Of a stretch of DNA of 64,000 nucleotides, positions 19,460 to 28,780 are shown one piece after another (the stretch's first letter is position 1; the number at the start of each line of letters is the position of its first letter). Location of the stretch: NCBI RefSeq assembly GCF_024643285.1, contig NZ_JAMSLW010000006.1:124001-188000 (forward strand), given 5' to 3'. The notes below the pieces were generated by a model. The model made no database searches, was not told the DNA's origin, and saw nothing but the letters and a program-made list of their open reading frames with translations. This stretch comes from Parapedobacter lycopersici. Its GTDB lineage: Bacteria > Bacteroidota > Bacteroidia > Sphingobacteriales > Sphingobacteriaceae. The position numbers were made by a program, and so were the translations under genes.

Positions 19460-21499
19460 TCAGATACCTTCTTTTACCTGAACCTTTTCATCGGGATTCA
19501 TCGATTGAAAGTTAGCATAAACCAATGGAAGTCGCAGGCATACCCGCGTACCCGTTTTCCCGTTTTCATGGATTTCGTCGATCGTTAGGCTGGGACAGCT
19601 TTCAGGATGATGCAGCCGCAGCAAATCCAGTCGTTCGTTGATACCGCGAATGCCGATGGATTTCTCTTTGTAAGGTGCCGTTGCCGCCTTAGCTGCGGTG
19701 GCCAGGCCAATACCGTTATCCACTACCGTAATCAGTATATGTCCGTCGGTTTGCGTCATACGGACCTCCAGTTGGCCGCGGTAATCTGGTATATGACGCA
19801 AACCGTGCAGAATGGCGTTTTCTACCAGTGGCTGGATGAGCATGGGAGGTAATATGACCTTGGTGAGGTCGAGGGAAGGGTCTGCCTCAAACAGATAGTC
19901 AAATGTATGGTCAAACCGCACATCTTCCAATTCGACATACAGTTGCACGGCCAGCCACTCGCGTTCGGCTGTTACCATCGACTGGGTAGAGTTTTCGAGA
20001 ATGATCCGCGTAAGCTGTGCAAACTGTTGAACCAGCTTACTGGCCGACCGTGAATCGTTCTCCAGGATATAACATTCAAGGGAGTTGAGCACATTGAATA
20101 TGAAATGCGGGTTCATCTGCGCACGGATGGCCTTCAGTTCGCTTTCGGAGAGCTGCTGCTGGAAGAGTAATGTTTCGGCCTGCAGCGTGAGCTCTTGTTC
20201 GCGCATCTCGGTGCGCATCCGGATGCCGCGTAAACGCGAACGGTTGAGAAAGTAACCGGTAACGCCGCCGACCAACACAATGGCCAGTGCCCCGTAGAGC
20301 CACAATTGTTTGATTTGCAGTTTGTCTATGGCCTGTTGTTGGATGTATCCCTGTTCCTTAAGGTCGAAGTCATACTGCAACTCCAGTCGGGTGAGCTCTT
20401 TTTGGCTGGACTCGTTGTACAGGCTGTCCTTTAGCAGGGCATGTTGCCTGTTGTAATAGAGTGCGCTGTCGTATCGTCCGATCTGCTCAAAATAGCGGCT
20501 TAAATTTCCGGATGCATCACGTTGTACGTCGATGGCCTGTGCTGATTTTCCGAGTGATAGTCCACGCGACAAGTAGCTATAGGCCAGGGACAGGCTGTCC
20601 AGCATGATGTAGTTTTCCCCTATGCCGGTGCTATTAGCTGCGATGCTTCGTGCGTTGTCGAGCGTATGATTAATGGCCAATGCCTGTTTGTAGTACCCAT
20701 TGGAGCGTCTGTAATCTTTCATCCGCGAGTAGTTGGAACCCAGGTTGCCATAAACTTTAGCGATATTTGCCTGGTCGTTTACCACCTGATTGGCGTATAA
20801 CGCACTATCGAGATACTGACGGCCCTTTTCGTAATCCCCCTCATCCGTATACAGTGTGCCGAGATTGAGCAGGGCATAGGCTTCTATGCGTTTGTCGCCG
20901 GTTTCCCCGTTTTTTTTACGGGCTAAGAAGATGTATTCTTCCGCTTTTCTGAAATTTTTGATTTCCGCGTATATGGCCGACATGTTCAGGTAAATCATCA
21001 CCGCAGTTGGACTGCCCACCTCATTAAATAATTGTGCAGCCTCCTGAAAATAAGCGAGTGCCTGTTGGTAGTTATTCAGTCGGTAATAAATGAGGCCGAG
21101 ATTGCTGATACTCGCCGCTATCCCCTCTTTATGGCCAAGTTCCCGCTGCAACTCAAGCGACCGTGTGCCCCATATTTTAGCCGAATCCAGGTCGGACGTC
21201 ACAATACGCGCAATCGCCTGTTGCGTATAGGCATTTGCCAGGTTTTTCCTGTCTTTCAACTGATTGGCAAATCCAATAACTTCCGTGGCGTACGCGATGG
21301 ACCGCTGCGGGTCAGAAGTATGCAGCAGGTAAGCCAGGCCATTGAGCAATTCGGCGCGCCGGTCATCTTTTTGGGGGTGTGCCTGCAGCTCGGAAAGCAG
21401 GGAGTCCAGCGGCTGTCCCGGTTGGCAGAGGCCTGATAATACATAGCCAAGCACACCTAAAATGACACAAACGGACCTGCTGATTGATGCGTGAGACAT
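19460..21499 (-). CDS. LytS-type sensor histidine kinase with TPR sensor domain
   Basis: 679 residues. A signal peptide (1-25) is followed by extracytoplasmic TPR repeats (about 40-330; ALAYFQEAAQLFNEVGSPTA, YEKGRQYLDSALYANQ). One transmembrane helix lies near residues 395-415 (LYGALAIVLVGGVTGYFLN), then a coiled coil, then a His_kinase domain with the phosphoacceptor His465 in RAQMNPHFIFNVLNSLE. The ATPase part has PPMLIQPLVENAILHGL (N box), VVDNGIGL (G1) and KSIGIRGINERLDLL (G2). It is divergent from a second LytS-type kinase that leads an operon with a LytTR regulator. No regulator lies next to it on its own strand, so it probably uses the same LytTR protein. Confidence 0.92.
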   Translation of the reverse strand: MSHASISRSVCVILGVLGYVLSGLCQPGQPLDSLLSELQAHPQKDDRRAELLNGLAYLLHTSDPQRSIAYATEVIGFANQLKDRKNLANAYTQQAIARIVTSDLDSAKIWGTRSLELQRELGHKEGIAASISNLGLIYYRLNNYQQALAYFQEAAQLFNEVGSPTAVMIYLNMSAIYAEIKNFRKAEEYIFLARKKNGETGDKRIEAYALLNLGTLYTDEGDYEKGRQYLDSALYANQVVNDQANIAKVYGNLGSNYSRMKDYRRSNGYYKQALAINHTLDNARSIAANSTGIGENYIMLDSLSLAYSYLSRGLSLGKSAQAIDVQRDASGNLSRYFEQIGRYDSALYYNRQHALLKDSLYNESSQKELTRLELQYDFDLKEQGYIQQQAIDKLQIKQLWLYGALAIVLVGGVTGYFLNRSRLRGIRMRTEMREQELTLQAETLLFQQQLSESELKAIRAQMNPHFIFNVLNSLECYILENDSRSASKLVQQFAQLTRIILENSTQSMVTAEREWLAVQLYVELEDVRFDHTFDYLFEADPSLDLTKVILPPMLIQPLVENAILHGLRHIPDYRGQLEVRMTQTDGHILITVVDNGIGLATAAKAATAPYKEKSIGIRGINERLDLLRLHHPESCPSLTIDEIHENGKTGTRVCLRLPLVYANFQSMNPDEKVQVKEGI

Positions 21500-21785
21500 G
21501 GTAAATGGATATGGTTGCTAACCAACTAATTGTTAGACTAAAATAGAAAAAAAATAATTCTTGCCAGCAATTGTCACTATTTATTCGCTAAACCATTTCA
21601 GCACTTCGCTCATCCAACATCACGATTTACGCATTAGCCCAGATTCAGCTTAAAAAAAGTGGAAATTTGTTGTCGGCAGGAATATTGCCAATCGCGATCA
21701 ATGCGGATAGGTTTGTGATTATAAAGAAACATCGTGATATTTACAAAGACATAAATAATCTGTTAATTACCTGGTGCCTAATGAA

Positions 21786-24700
21786 ATGAGCTTGCGTCTG
21801 GGGATATTGGTCGTTTGTTTTGCCGTACTCCAGGGGCACGGGCAGACTCATCTTTACCATTTCGAACATTATGCGGCTAAGGGGGTGCTGCCGGCCCTCC
21901 GAGTGAAAAAGATCGTCAGCGACAATCAGGGGATACTCTGGCTGGCTACCGATAAAGGACTTTGTAAATTTGATCAGCACACGGCCACTTTTTTGGTGCA
22001 CGATCCCGAAAATGCCAGGTCCGTTGCCGATAATGACTTATCTGATCTGTATCGCGATAGCAGGGGTTGGCTGTGGATGACGACCTATACAAAAGGGCTT
22101 AGTTGCTACCGTCCCGATCTGCCTGCTGCAGAAGCGTTTACCAATTTTTCCTTTTTTGAGGAGCGTGGAAACGTAATTCCCATACACGCATTGAACAGTG
22201 TTATTGAAGACGATGCCGGCAATATTTGGTTTGGCGGCCAGGAAACAGATTTACTTCGCATGGATGGTAAGACACGCACCATATCACGCGTGAAATTAAC
22301 AGCCGAAAGTCCGGTAACGGTTTTTAATTTCTTTAAAGACGGTGAGGGGATGCTCTGGATCGGAACGAGGCATCACGGTTTTTTCAAATTTGATCCACAA
22401 ACCGGTAAGGCCAGCCAGTTTAACCGGCACCCTGGCACTGCGCCGTGGGAAATCGAGAACGGCGGGCAGGTATACCTGGAAACGGGGGGGATGCACTGGC
22501 TAAATTATTATGACAGCGGATTCAGCCGGTTGGATGTCCGCACCGGTAAATGGAATATGGATTTGCTGGCACTGGGCAGAAATACCCGGTTTTATGATAA
22601 TAATATCCTGTGCGCAGCTATGCGGAAAGACGGCACCATATGGGCGGGTCACGACCGAAACGGCCTATACGTTTACGATACCCATACCGGCAGGCACGAT
22701 CGGATCGGCTGGGCGAGCATCACACCTGCGGACACGACATCCGACGCTATTTCGGCCATTTATGTCGATAGCGTCGACAACGTCTGGATCGGAACAAAGC
22801 GGAAAGGATTGATCCGTTACAGCAACTATCAAAACCGGTTCCATACCCGGTACCCCGTGGAAACCTCCGCTAAAATTCTTCAGCTGATTGCCGCCGACGG
22901 CTATTGGTGGTACCTGACCGAGACCGGGTTGGGTAAATATAATCCCGAACGGGCAGTCACGGAAGCTTTGTTGCCATTGGCCGGTCTCTGGGTTAGCCAG
23001 GTGGCCCGGATCAATGGCCAGAATTACATTTCCACTTATGATCAGGGCGTGTGGACCCTCGGGGAAGGACAACGCCCCATGCCACTGCCGATTTCCGGAT
23101 CTACTTATGGTTTCAGAGAAGCCGATTGCAATGCGGTATTGGCTGATACCATCGGTGGGGTACCACACCTCTGGATCGGCGCATGGAATGCCGGACTGTA
23201 CCTGTATAATCAACTTACGCACCGGTTGGTGCGATACGATACCACGAATGGACTGCCCGACCGGAAAGTGGTCAACCTCGCCAAAGATGGAAAAGGCAAT
23301 ATCTGGATCGGGATGGATGGGTATGGCCTGCTGCGTACGACCGGCAAGGAACCGGTAAGTTTCCAGCAATACACCCATAACCCCAAGGATCCGAATAGTA
23401 TTCCTTCCAACTACATCCGTGCCTTCTCCAAGGCAGCAGATGGGCAGGTCTGGATGCTTTCCGGTTACCAGGGTGTTACGGAAATCCACAATACGGCCGG
23501 TATTGCTTTTGCGAATATGCCTGACCGAAATCCCATGGTGTGGCAGTCCAGGCATCACCTGAAACAGGACGCAAACGGAAATTTTTGGATTTACACAGAC
23601 GACGGCACCGTGTTGTTCGACGTCAAAACAAGGCAACACATTCAGCTGCTGCCTGGTATGGGCATTATGCCTGCCGGGGAACCGGAAGTGACGACCTTTG
23701 CCCCCACCGACGATGGCCGCATTATACTGGCTACCGCAGGTGGATTTATCGTGGGTAACGCCAGCGATGCGATCCGAAGACCAGCATTGCAACCTGCCGT
23801 TATCAGCAAATTGCAGGTCAATGACGAAGACTACAGCCACCTGCTGAAGGCGGGTGACATCAACCTGCGTGACGACCAGAATTTTCTGACCTTTTCATTG
23901 GCAGCCCCGGGTTATGAAAATATCGAACGCGTCCGTTTTTCCTATCAATTGCAGGGCATTGACCCCACCTGGCGAACGACTGCCTATGGCCGCTCGGACG
24001 TGTCTTACACGGATGTCAGGGGTGGCGACTACACACTGGTAGTGCGGGTGGGGGATGAGCTGGGTAACTGGGCGGATAACATCGCCCAACTTCCGTTCCG
24101 TATTCAAACACCCTACTGGCAGAGCCGTTGGTTTTATGCCACCATTGTCGGGGGCATTTTTTTGCTTACGTATGCCTTTTTCCGGTATCGGTTAAACCAA
24201 TCCCGGAAAATCAACGGGATGCAGCTGGCATTCAATAGTAAATTGCAGGAACAGCTGGCCAGGCAGTCGGAAGAAATTCAGCGGCAATTGATTATGCTGG
24301 AGGTCGAACAGAAGGAACGGCTGGAATCCCAATACCGTCGCCGGATTTCAGAAAGTGAGCTTAAGGCCATCCGCGCCCAGATGAACCCACATTTCATCTT
24401 TAACGTGCTCAACTCCATTGAATCATATATTTTGGATCAAAATGCAAAAACGGCCAGCCAGTTAGTTCAGAAGTTTGCCCGGCTGAGCCGCCTGGTACTG
24501 GAAAACTCAACCTATAGTTATGTCAGTGTGGACCGTGAATGGACCGCGCTGAAATTATATGTGGAATTGGAGGCCATCCGGTTCAACCAGGAGTTTGATT
24601 ATGTGTTTTCCACAGGTAATGATTTCGACATGAAAGACATACTTATTCCGCCGATGCTGGTGCAACCCCTGGTTGAAAATGCCATTCATCACGGTATCCG

Positions 24701-25010
24701 GCAAAATCTCGGATACCGGGGTAAACTGGAAGTAATGGTCAGACGCATGGAGAATAGCTACGTCTGTTTTACCATTATCGATAACGGTGTAGGTATAAAA
24801 AATGGCATTGTCCAACGGGATAATCCCTATAAGAAAACATCGGTTGGATTGGCTACGATCAGGGAACGTATTTCCCTGATTAAACAGCACGGGCCGGAAT
24901 CCGTCGCCATGCTGGATCTTCAGGACCTTGGCGAACAGGGGAGAAGAGGTACAAAAGCGACACTTTACATTCCAATTGTCGCATCATCCACTTATCCGAT
25001 AATCACCTAA
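21786..25010 (+). CDS. Beta-propeller/Y_Y_Y LytS-type sensor histidine kinase
   Basis: 1074 residues from the ATG at 21786; a GTG at 21774 is an alternative. After a signal peptide come two-component-regulator propeller repeats over about residues 25-650 (DNQGILWLATDKGLCKF, DAGNIWFGGQETDLLRM, EGMLWIGTRHHGFFKF, VDNVWIGTKRKGLIRY, KGNIWIGMDGYGLLRT). A Y_Y_Y domain follows (about 690-780), then one transmembrane helix near 790-810 (FYATIVGGIFLLTYAFF). A coiled coil leads to a His_kinase domain with His869 in AQMNPHFIFNVLNSIESYI, and an ATPase with PPMLVQPLVENAIHHGI and IIDNGVGI. The layout resembles hybrid-type polysaccharide sensors of Bacteroidota, but the output is a separate LytTR regulator 12 bp downstream rather than a fused domain. 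The ligand is not predictable. Confidence 0.93.
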   Translation: MSLRLGILVVCFAVLQGHGQTHLYHFEHYAAKGVLPALRVKKIVSDNQGILWLATDKGLCKFDQHTATFLVHDPENARSVADNDLSDLYRDSRGWLWMTTYTKGLSCYRPDLPAAEAFTNFSFFEERGNVIPIHALNSVIEDDAGNIWFGGQETDLLRMDGKTRTISRVKLTAESPVTVFNFFKDGEGMLWIGTRHHGFFKFDPQTGKASQFNRHPGTAPWEIENGGQVYLETGGMHWLNYYDSGFSRLDVRTGKWNMDLLALGRNTRFYDNNILCAAMRKDGTIWAGHDRNGLYVYDTHTGRHDRIGWASITPADTTSDAISAIYVDSVDNVWIGTKRKGLIRYSNYQNRFHTRYPVETSAKILQLIAADGYWWYLTETGLGKYNPERAVTEALLPLAGLWVSQVARINGQNYISTYDQGVWTLGEGQRPMPLPISGSTYGFREADCNAVLADTIGGVPHLWIGAWNAGLYLYNQLTHRLVRYDTTNGLPDRKVVNLAKDGKGNIWIGMDGYGLLRTTGKEPVSFQQYTHNPKDPNSIPSNYIRAFSKAADGQVWMLSGYQGVTEIHNTAGIAFANMPDRNPMVWQSRHHLKQDANGNFWIYTDDGTVLFDVKTRQHIQLLPGMGIMPAGEPEVTTFAPTDDGRIILATAGGFIVGNASDAIRRPALQPAVISKLQVNDEDYSHLLKAGDINLRDDQNFLTFSLAAPGYENIERVRFSYQLQGIDPTWRTTAYGRSDVSYTDVRGGDYTLVVRVGDELGNWADNIAQLPFRIQTPYWQSRWFYATIVGGIFLLTYAFFRYRLNQSRKINGMQLAFNSKLQEQLARQSEEIQRQLIMLEVEQKERLESQYRRRISESELKAIRAQMNPHFIFNVLNSIESYILDQNAKTASQLVQKFARLSRLVLENSTYSYVSVDREWTALKLYVELEAIRFNQEFDYVFSTGNDFDMKDILIPPMLVQPLVENAIHHGIRQNLGYRGKLEVMVRRMENSYVCFTIIDNGVGIKNGIVQRDNPYKKTSVGLATIRERISLIKQHGPESVAMLDLQDLGEQGRRGTKATLYIPIVASSTYPIIT

Positions 25011-25022
25011 AACGACCATATC

Positions 25023-25754
25023 ATGCTCAAAGCAATTATCCTAGATGACGAACCGCGGGGCGGCAGACTACTAAGCCATAAATTGCAGCTTTTCGCTGCC
25101 GACATAGAGCTGCTCACTGTTTTTAATGACCCCTTTACCGCATTAAAAGAAATCGGCCGGTATCAACCGGATGTTTTGTTCCTGGATGTCGAAATGCCGG
25201 GCATGAACGGATTCCAGTTTCTGGAACGGCTGGCGGGATTCCAGTTCGAGGTCATTTTCACGACTGCCTATGACGCTTATACGCTCGATGCGCTGCGGCT
25301 TAGTGTGGTGGACTATTTGCTGAAGCCAATCGGGGAAGATGACCTGCGGCAAGCGATCGGTAGGCTGAAAAAAAGAATGGAACGGAAAAATGTACAAGCA
25401 CTGAACACACCCGACCGGTTTTCCCGCAAGCGGCTATCACTGGCTACCGCGGAAGGGATTTACCTCATTGAAAAGACCCACATTATCCGGATTGAGGCCA
25501 TGAGTAATTATTGCACCTTCCACCTCACCGGGAATAAAAAGATTGTGGTTTCCAAGACCCTGAAGGAATACGAGGCACAACTGGCCGGGGATACCTTTAT
25601 CCGTGTCAATCGTTCCTCGATGATCAATATTAATTTCATTACCCGTTACCGTAAAGGGAACGGCGGAACGCTGGAAATGGCCGATGGTATGGAAATCGAG
25701 GTTTCGCCGCAAAAAAAAGACGAGTTGATGGCGTTGCTGTTTGACCCGTCCTGA
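25023..25754 (+). CDS. LytTR-family response regulator
   Basis: 243 residues. The receiver domain (1-120) shows acidic residues D8/D9, phosphoacceptor D55 (VLFLDVEMPGMNG), Thr80/81 and Lys101 in YLLKPI. The C-terminal LytTR DNA-binding domain (about 140-240) has IYLIEKTHIIRIEAMSNYCT and FIRVNRSSMININFITRY. It lies 12 bp after the propeller kinase, so the pair is one operon. It is the only LytTR regulator in the window, and LytS-type kinases normally signal to LytTR partners, so it probably also serves the divergent TPR kinase. The downstream surface-repeat gene is a reasonable target. Confidence 0.95.
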   Translation: MLKAIILDDEPRGGRLLSHKLQLFAADIELLTVFNDPFTALKEIGRYQPDVLFLDVEMPGMNGFQFLERLAGFQFEVIFTTAYDAYTLDALRLSVVDYLLKPIGEDDLRQAIGRLKKRMERKNVQALNTPDRFSRKRLSLATAEGIYLIEKTHIIRIEAMSNYCTFHLTGNKKIVVSKTLKEYEAQLAGDTFIRVNRSSMININFITRYRKGNGGTLEMADGMEIEVSPQKKDELMALLFDPS

Positions 25755-25814
25755 TTTATTTTATGCTGCAGTAAGGGGGTAACGCCACGTCGTTGTCATA
25801 TATGGAAAAAGCAT

Positions 25815-26885
25815 ATGACGACAACTAACATTCTAGGTACAAGCCGAAGCGCATTCTTCATTATTCTATCGGCCATTTTAATCCAGGTAAAACCAATACA
25901 GGCCCAGTCCGCCGATGGGCGGGACACCATCCATCCCGTCCAGATTTCCTTTGTGCCCGGACTCAGTATATTGGGTAACGAAAGCGCGCAGGCCGTGAGC
26001 CGGTTCTCCCTTAATATCATCGGTGGATACACAGGAGGAGTAGCCGGGTTGGAACTTGGCGGCGTATTTAATATTAACCGGTCCGATGTGCGCAACGTCC
26101 AGCTTGCCGGGGTGTTCAACCGGGTTGGAAATACACTTTACGGGGTTCAGGCTGCCGGTGTTATCAATCAGATAGCCAGTTCCATGTCCGGGATCCAGCT
26201 CGCCGGTGCAGCAAACCAGGCCGGGGAGGTGCATGGGGCCCAGTTTGCCGGGGTAGTTAACGTTGCCCGCTCGGTTCAGGGTGCCCAGTTTGCGGGGGTG
26301 GTTAATATCGCACGCGGAGAAACCGGATCACAGATCGCCGGGGTGGTTAATGTCGGGAAAAATGTAAAAGGGGTACAGCTTGCCGGATTGCTGAATATTG
26401 CCGATAGCAGCGATTACCCCATTGGCCTGATTAACCTGGTCCGGAATGGTCAGAAAAGTATGGCAGTTGAAGTCGATGAAACCGGTACCGCCAGCCTGGT
26501 TTTCCGGTCAGGGGGCCGTGTACTGTATGGTGTGCTGGGCATTGGCTATCGTTTCGGAAATGATGGATATAACTATGCGTTGGAGGGTGGACTGGGTGCC
26601 CGTCTGATTCATAAAAACCGGTTTTCGCTAAACGTCGAAGCAGTGCAGCGCACGACTACCGATTTTGATACGTACACCCACATGGCTTCCCTGAAAATAC
26701 TGCCAGCCTTCAGGCTCGGAAACCACGTGGAGATTTTCGGGGGTCCCACAGCCAACGTAAGCTATGCAGACGACGATGTGGTCTCCATGGATGCACCCGG
26801 CTGGGTATGGTACCGGCATCGGGGCGACCACGATGTCCGTTCGATGCATGGGGGGCTTATGGGCGGTATCCGGTACGTCTGGTAG
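25815..26885 (+). CDS. Surface repeat protein, LA_2272-like, with barrel-like C-terminus
   Basis: 356 residues with a signal peptide ending near residue 30 (IQAQS). Residues about 74-196 hold seven imperfect copies of an 18-20 residue repeat of the form GVQLAGVVNVA (VQLAGVFNRV, GVQAAGVINQI, GIQLAGAANQA, GAQFAGVVNVA, GAQFAGVVNIA, SQIAGVVNV, GVQLAGLLNIA). I recall this pattern from LA_2272-family surface-repeat proteins; it probably folds as a short solenoid or strand array. Residues 215-356 look like membrane beta strands (LYGVLGIGYRF, GLGARLIHKNRFSLNVEAV). It starts 60 bp after the LytTR regulator and may be co-transcribed with it or controlled by it. The function is unknown. Confidence 0.85.
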   Translation: MTTTNILGTSRSAFFIILSAILIQVKPIQAQSADGRDTIHPVQISFVPGLSILGNESAQAVSRFSLNIIGGYTGGVAGLELGGVFNINRSDVRNVQLAGVFNRVGNTLYGVQAAGVINQIASSMSGIQLAGAANQAGEVHGAQFAGVVNVARSVQGAQFAGVVNIARGETGSQIAGVVNVGKNVKGVQLAGLLNIADSSDYPIGLINLVRNGQKSMAVEVDETGTASLVFRSGGRVLYGVLGIGYRFGNDGYNYALEGGLGARLIHKNRFSLNVEAVQRTTTDFDTYTHMASLKILPAFRLGNHVEIFGGPTANVSYADDDVVSMDAPGWVWYRHRGDHDVRSMHGGLMGGIRYVW

Positions 26886-26979
26886 CAAGGGCGTAAACGG
26901 CGGTTGTTAAGGCCCCTTTTTACCGGATATCAGGGATATTTCCGGAAGCAGGAAGTGTTTAACTTTGGAGGGTTGGATA

Positions 26980-27078
26980 GCTTAGCACCTGTTCAATAAG
27001 TGCATTGCCTATCGGCGCTGGAAAAAAGGCTAATCCGTCTTTAAAACAGTTGACAAAGTGCTTATTTCGATGCTAAGC
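26980..27078. repeat. Interrupted inverted repeat in the leader of the 27093 gene
   Basis: GCTTAGCA at 26980-26987 matches TGCTAAGC at 27071-27078, and AATAAG at 26995-27000 matches CTTATT at 27061-27066. A -7-like TAACTTTG lies just upstream (26960-26967). The arms could form a long-range stem in the 5' leader, ending 15 bases before the ATG. The role is unknown. Confidence 0.5.
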
Positions 27079-27092
27079 AAAAATAAGGGTGT

Positions 27093-27578
27093 ATGGGCAT
27101 CGTTAATAAATTCATTGTCTTTGTTGTACTTGGTATTCCTGTTTTTAACACGACACATGCACAGGTTGTTAATGTGGGGATAAAATACGAAGAGCGAATC
27201 ATGTTCCAGGCCGGCATCAATGTTCCTTTGATCTTTGATAATACCCGACCTTTTGATATAAGTTATGGTGTGGATTACACCTCACCTAATGCCATGGTGC
27301 CGTCAGGCCTGCAGGCACAGGCAACGGCCCTGTACTTTATCATAGACGATGAAAAGCTGTTTTTACTCGCCCTCGGCCTGAATGCCGGTTACCTGTTTGA
27401 TTTCAATAAACAGTTTAATAACCAGTTCCGGTTTACGCCGCATTTGTATACGGAATTTTTTCTGTTCAATTGTAAAGTGGGATACGACTATATGATGCCG
27501 TTTAATAAAGGCTACCCCGCTGTTTCCATAGGAATCGGTGGCGGATACCTGTTCAGGCATTTTAAGATAGGACTTTGA
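27093..27578 (+). CDS. Small secreted or outer-membrane hypothetical protein
   Basis: 161 residues. A signal peptide (1-23, ending THAQ) is followed by about eight amphipathic beta stretches (VNVGIKYEERIMFQAGINV, FRFTPHLYTEFFLFNCKVGY, AVSIGIGGGYLFRHFKIGL), ending in a typical terminal strand. The size and pattern suit a small eight-stranded outer-membrane barrel, but no family is recognised. A -7 element TAACTTTG at 26960-26967 and a structured leader precede it, and a large hairpin follows the stop at 27611-27680. It stands alone between the LytTR operon and the next lipoprotein. Confidence 0.75.
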   Translation: MGIVNKFIVFVVLGIPVFNTTHAQVVNVGIKYEERIMFQAGINVPLIFDNTRPFDISYGVDYTSPNAMVPSGLQAQATALYFIIDDEKLFLLALGLNAGYLFDFNKQFNNQFRFTPHLYTEFFLFNCKVGYDYMMPFNKGYPAVSIGIGGGYLFRHFKIGL

Positions 27579-27610
27579 TATCAGGGTCCGTAACCGATGA
27601 AACTAGGAGC

Positions 27611-27680
27611 CCCGTAATGGCATCCAGTAGGTTGACTTGTGATCTGCAGTTTGCAGGTTTATACTGGATGCCGTTACGGG
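27611..27680. repeat. Large intergenic hairpin (19-bp stem)
   Basis: Arms 27611-27629 (CCCGTAATGGCATCCAGTA) and 27662-27680 pair over 19 positions with a single G-U wobble. The 32-nt interior contains a second small stem (CTGCA 27644-27648, TGCAG 27652-27656). No T-tract follows, so it is not a standard terminator. It lies between two co-oriented genes. A REP-like element or a structured RNA is possible. Confidence 0.75.
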
Positions 27681-27734
27681 AAACCCCTGTTTTCAGGTAT
27701 TGCATGCACATCGGGCGTATCCTAATTTTACGCC

Positions 27735-28631
27735 ATGAAACTAACTGCTATTTTGCCTCTGGCCGCTACGATGCTTATTATGGCGTCTTGCAGCACGCCT
27801 GAACAGCCGAAAACAACGTTGTCGCTTACGACTAATGGGAACCCTGTAGATACCTTGCGTATCGTTGATGAATTAAAGGGGATGCTCTCGCTCACCGCCG
27901 GGCCGGAATCACCAAATCGGTCATTCACCATTACGGCTACCGGAAATCCGGACACGCTCCGGCTGATCATCCGGCCGGAATTAACCGCTGTCCATAAAAC
28001 CGTCTTCGGTGAACTACTTGATACCCTTATCGGCCACCCATCTACCTGGTCTCCTGCCGCACTCACGCTGTTTTATACCGATAATGACCCGGAGATCGTT
28101 GAATTACTCCAGCTCGACAGTGTAAATGGCTACCCATTGGAAATTGATTACGCTTCTGCCCAATGGACTTACGAAGAAAAGCAGACGTATATGACCGGTC
28201 CACTTGCGAGCGGCGCGGCCATCTCGTACCTGGACTACCGGCTGAAGCAGCCGCTCCCCACTTCTTCCTATTCCCTGGGCCTGGACAACACATCAGGCGA
28301 GATCAGTGAGACAGCTGAGTTGATTTCGTCGATGCTCCAGGCGGCGGGACCGATTTCGTCGTCGTTCACGGTGAACAGTACAGATTCGGTTATCACACCC
28401 CTTTGGGATAGCCTGCGCGTCAACCATCGATTGCAGATCGACAGTACGCGGCTTGCACTAAACTGGGCGTACCTGGAATTCCCTTACCGGGAATTCTCAA
28501 GATATACCGACCAGGATACGATGATCACTTCGAGCATTGATAAACTGCGCAGTGCCCCTTCTTACATCTTCCATGCGCTGGTGGCACCCCGGCTTTCAGG
28601 AGTGATTGCCGGCTACCGGTGGGAACCCTGA
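27735..28631 (+). CDS. Hypothetical lipoprotein
   Basis: 298 residues. MKLTAILPLAATMLIMASC gives a lipobox with Cys19. The mature part is acidic, with no repeats and no recognised domain. The visible features are a beta-rich first half (LRIVDELKGMLSLTAG, RSFTITATGNPDTLRLII) and a mixed second half with several Ser/Thr-Asp segments (STRLALNWAYLEFPYREFSR). No obvious operon partner exists: the big hairpin precedes it and a separate promoter lies before the next gene. The call rests on the lipoprotein signal, the uninterrupted frame and codon use like its neighbours. Confidence 0.75.
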   Translation: MKLTAILPLAATMLIMASCSTPEQPKTTLSLTTNGNPVDTLRIVDELKGMLSLTAGPESPNRSFTITATGNPDTLRLIIRPELTAVHKTVFGELLDTLIGHPSTWSPAALTLFYTDNDPEIVELLQLDSVNGYPLEIDYASAQWTYEEKQTYMTGPLASGAAISYLDYRLKQPLPTSSYSLGLDNTSGEISETAELISSMLQAAGPISSSFTVNSTDSVITPLWDSLRVNHRLQIDSTRLALNWAYLEFPYREFSRYTDQDTMITSSIDKLRSAPSYIFHALVAPRLSGVIAGYRWEP

Positions 28632-28694
28632 TCCCTGATGCTAAAGGGTGTTCTCACGACTATGAAACAGCCAATAAATCACTGGAAACCGCTA

Positions 28695-28725
28695 TTTACC
28701 ACTGTTCATCAGGCCATTACTTTTG
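28695..28725 (+). promoter_or_regulatory. Promoter of the 28781 lipoprotein gene
   Basis: A -33 element TTTA at 28695-28698, a 19-bp spacer, and a -7 element TACTTTTG at 28718-28725 match the Bacteroidota primary sigma consensus (TTTG and TAnnTTTG). The start codon is about 50 bases downstream. Confidence 0.75.
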
Positions 28726-28780
28726 TTTCGGTTTAACAGGGCTGCTTTGGCAGTAATTATTAATTAAAAAGAAAATAGAT

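Noticed and set aside
27611-27680. Integron attC site
   Set aside because: The conserved RYYYAAC and GTTRRRY ends are absent and there is no integrase.
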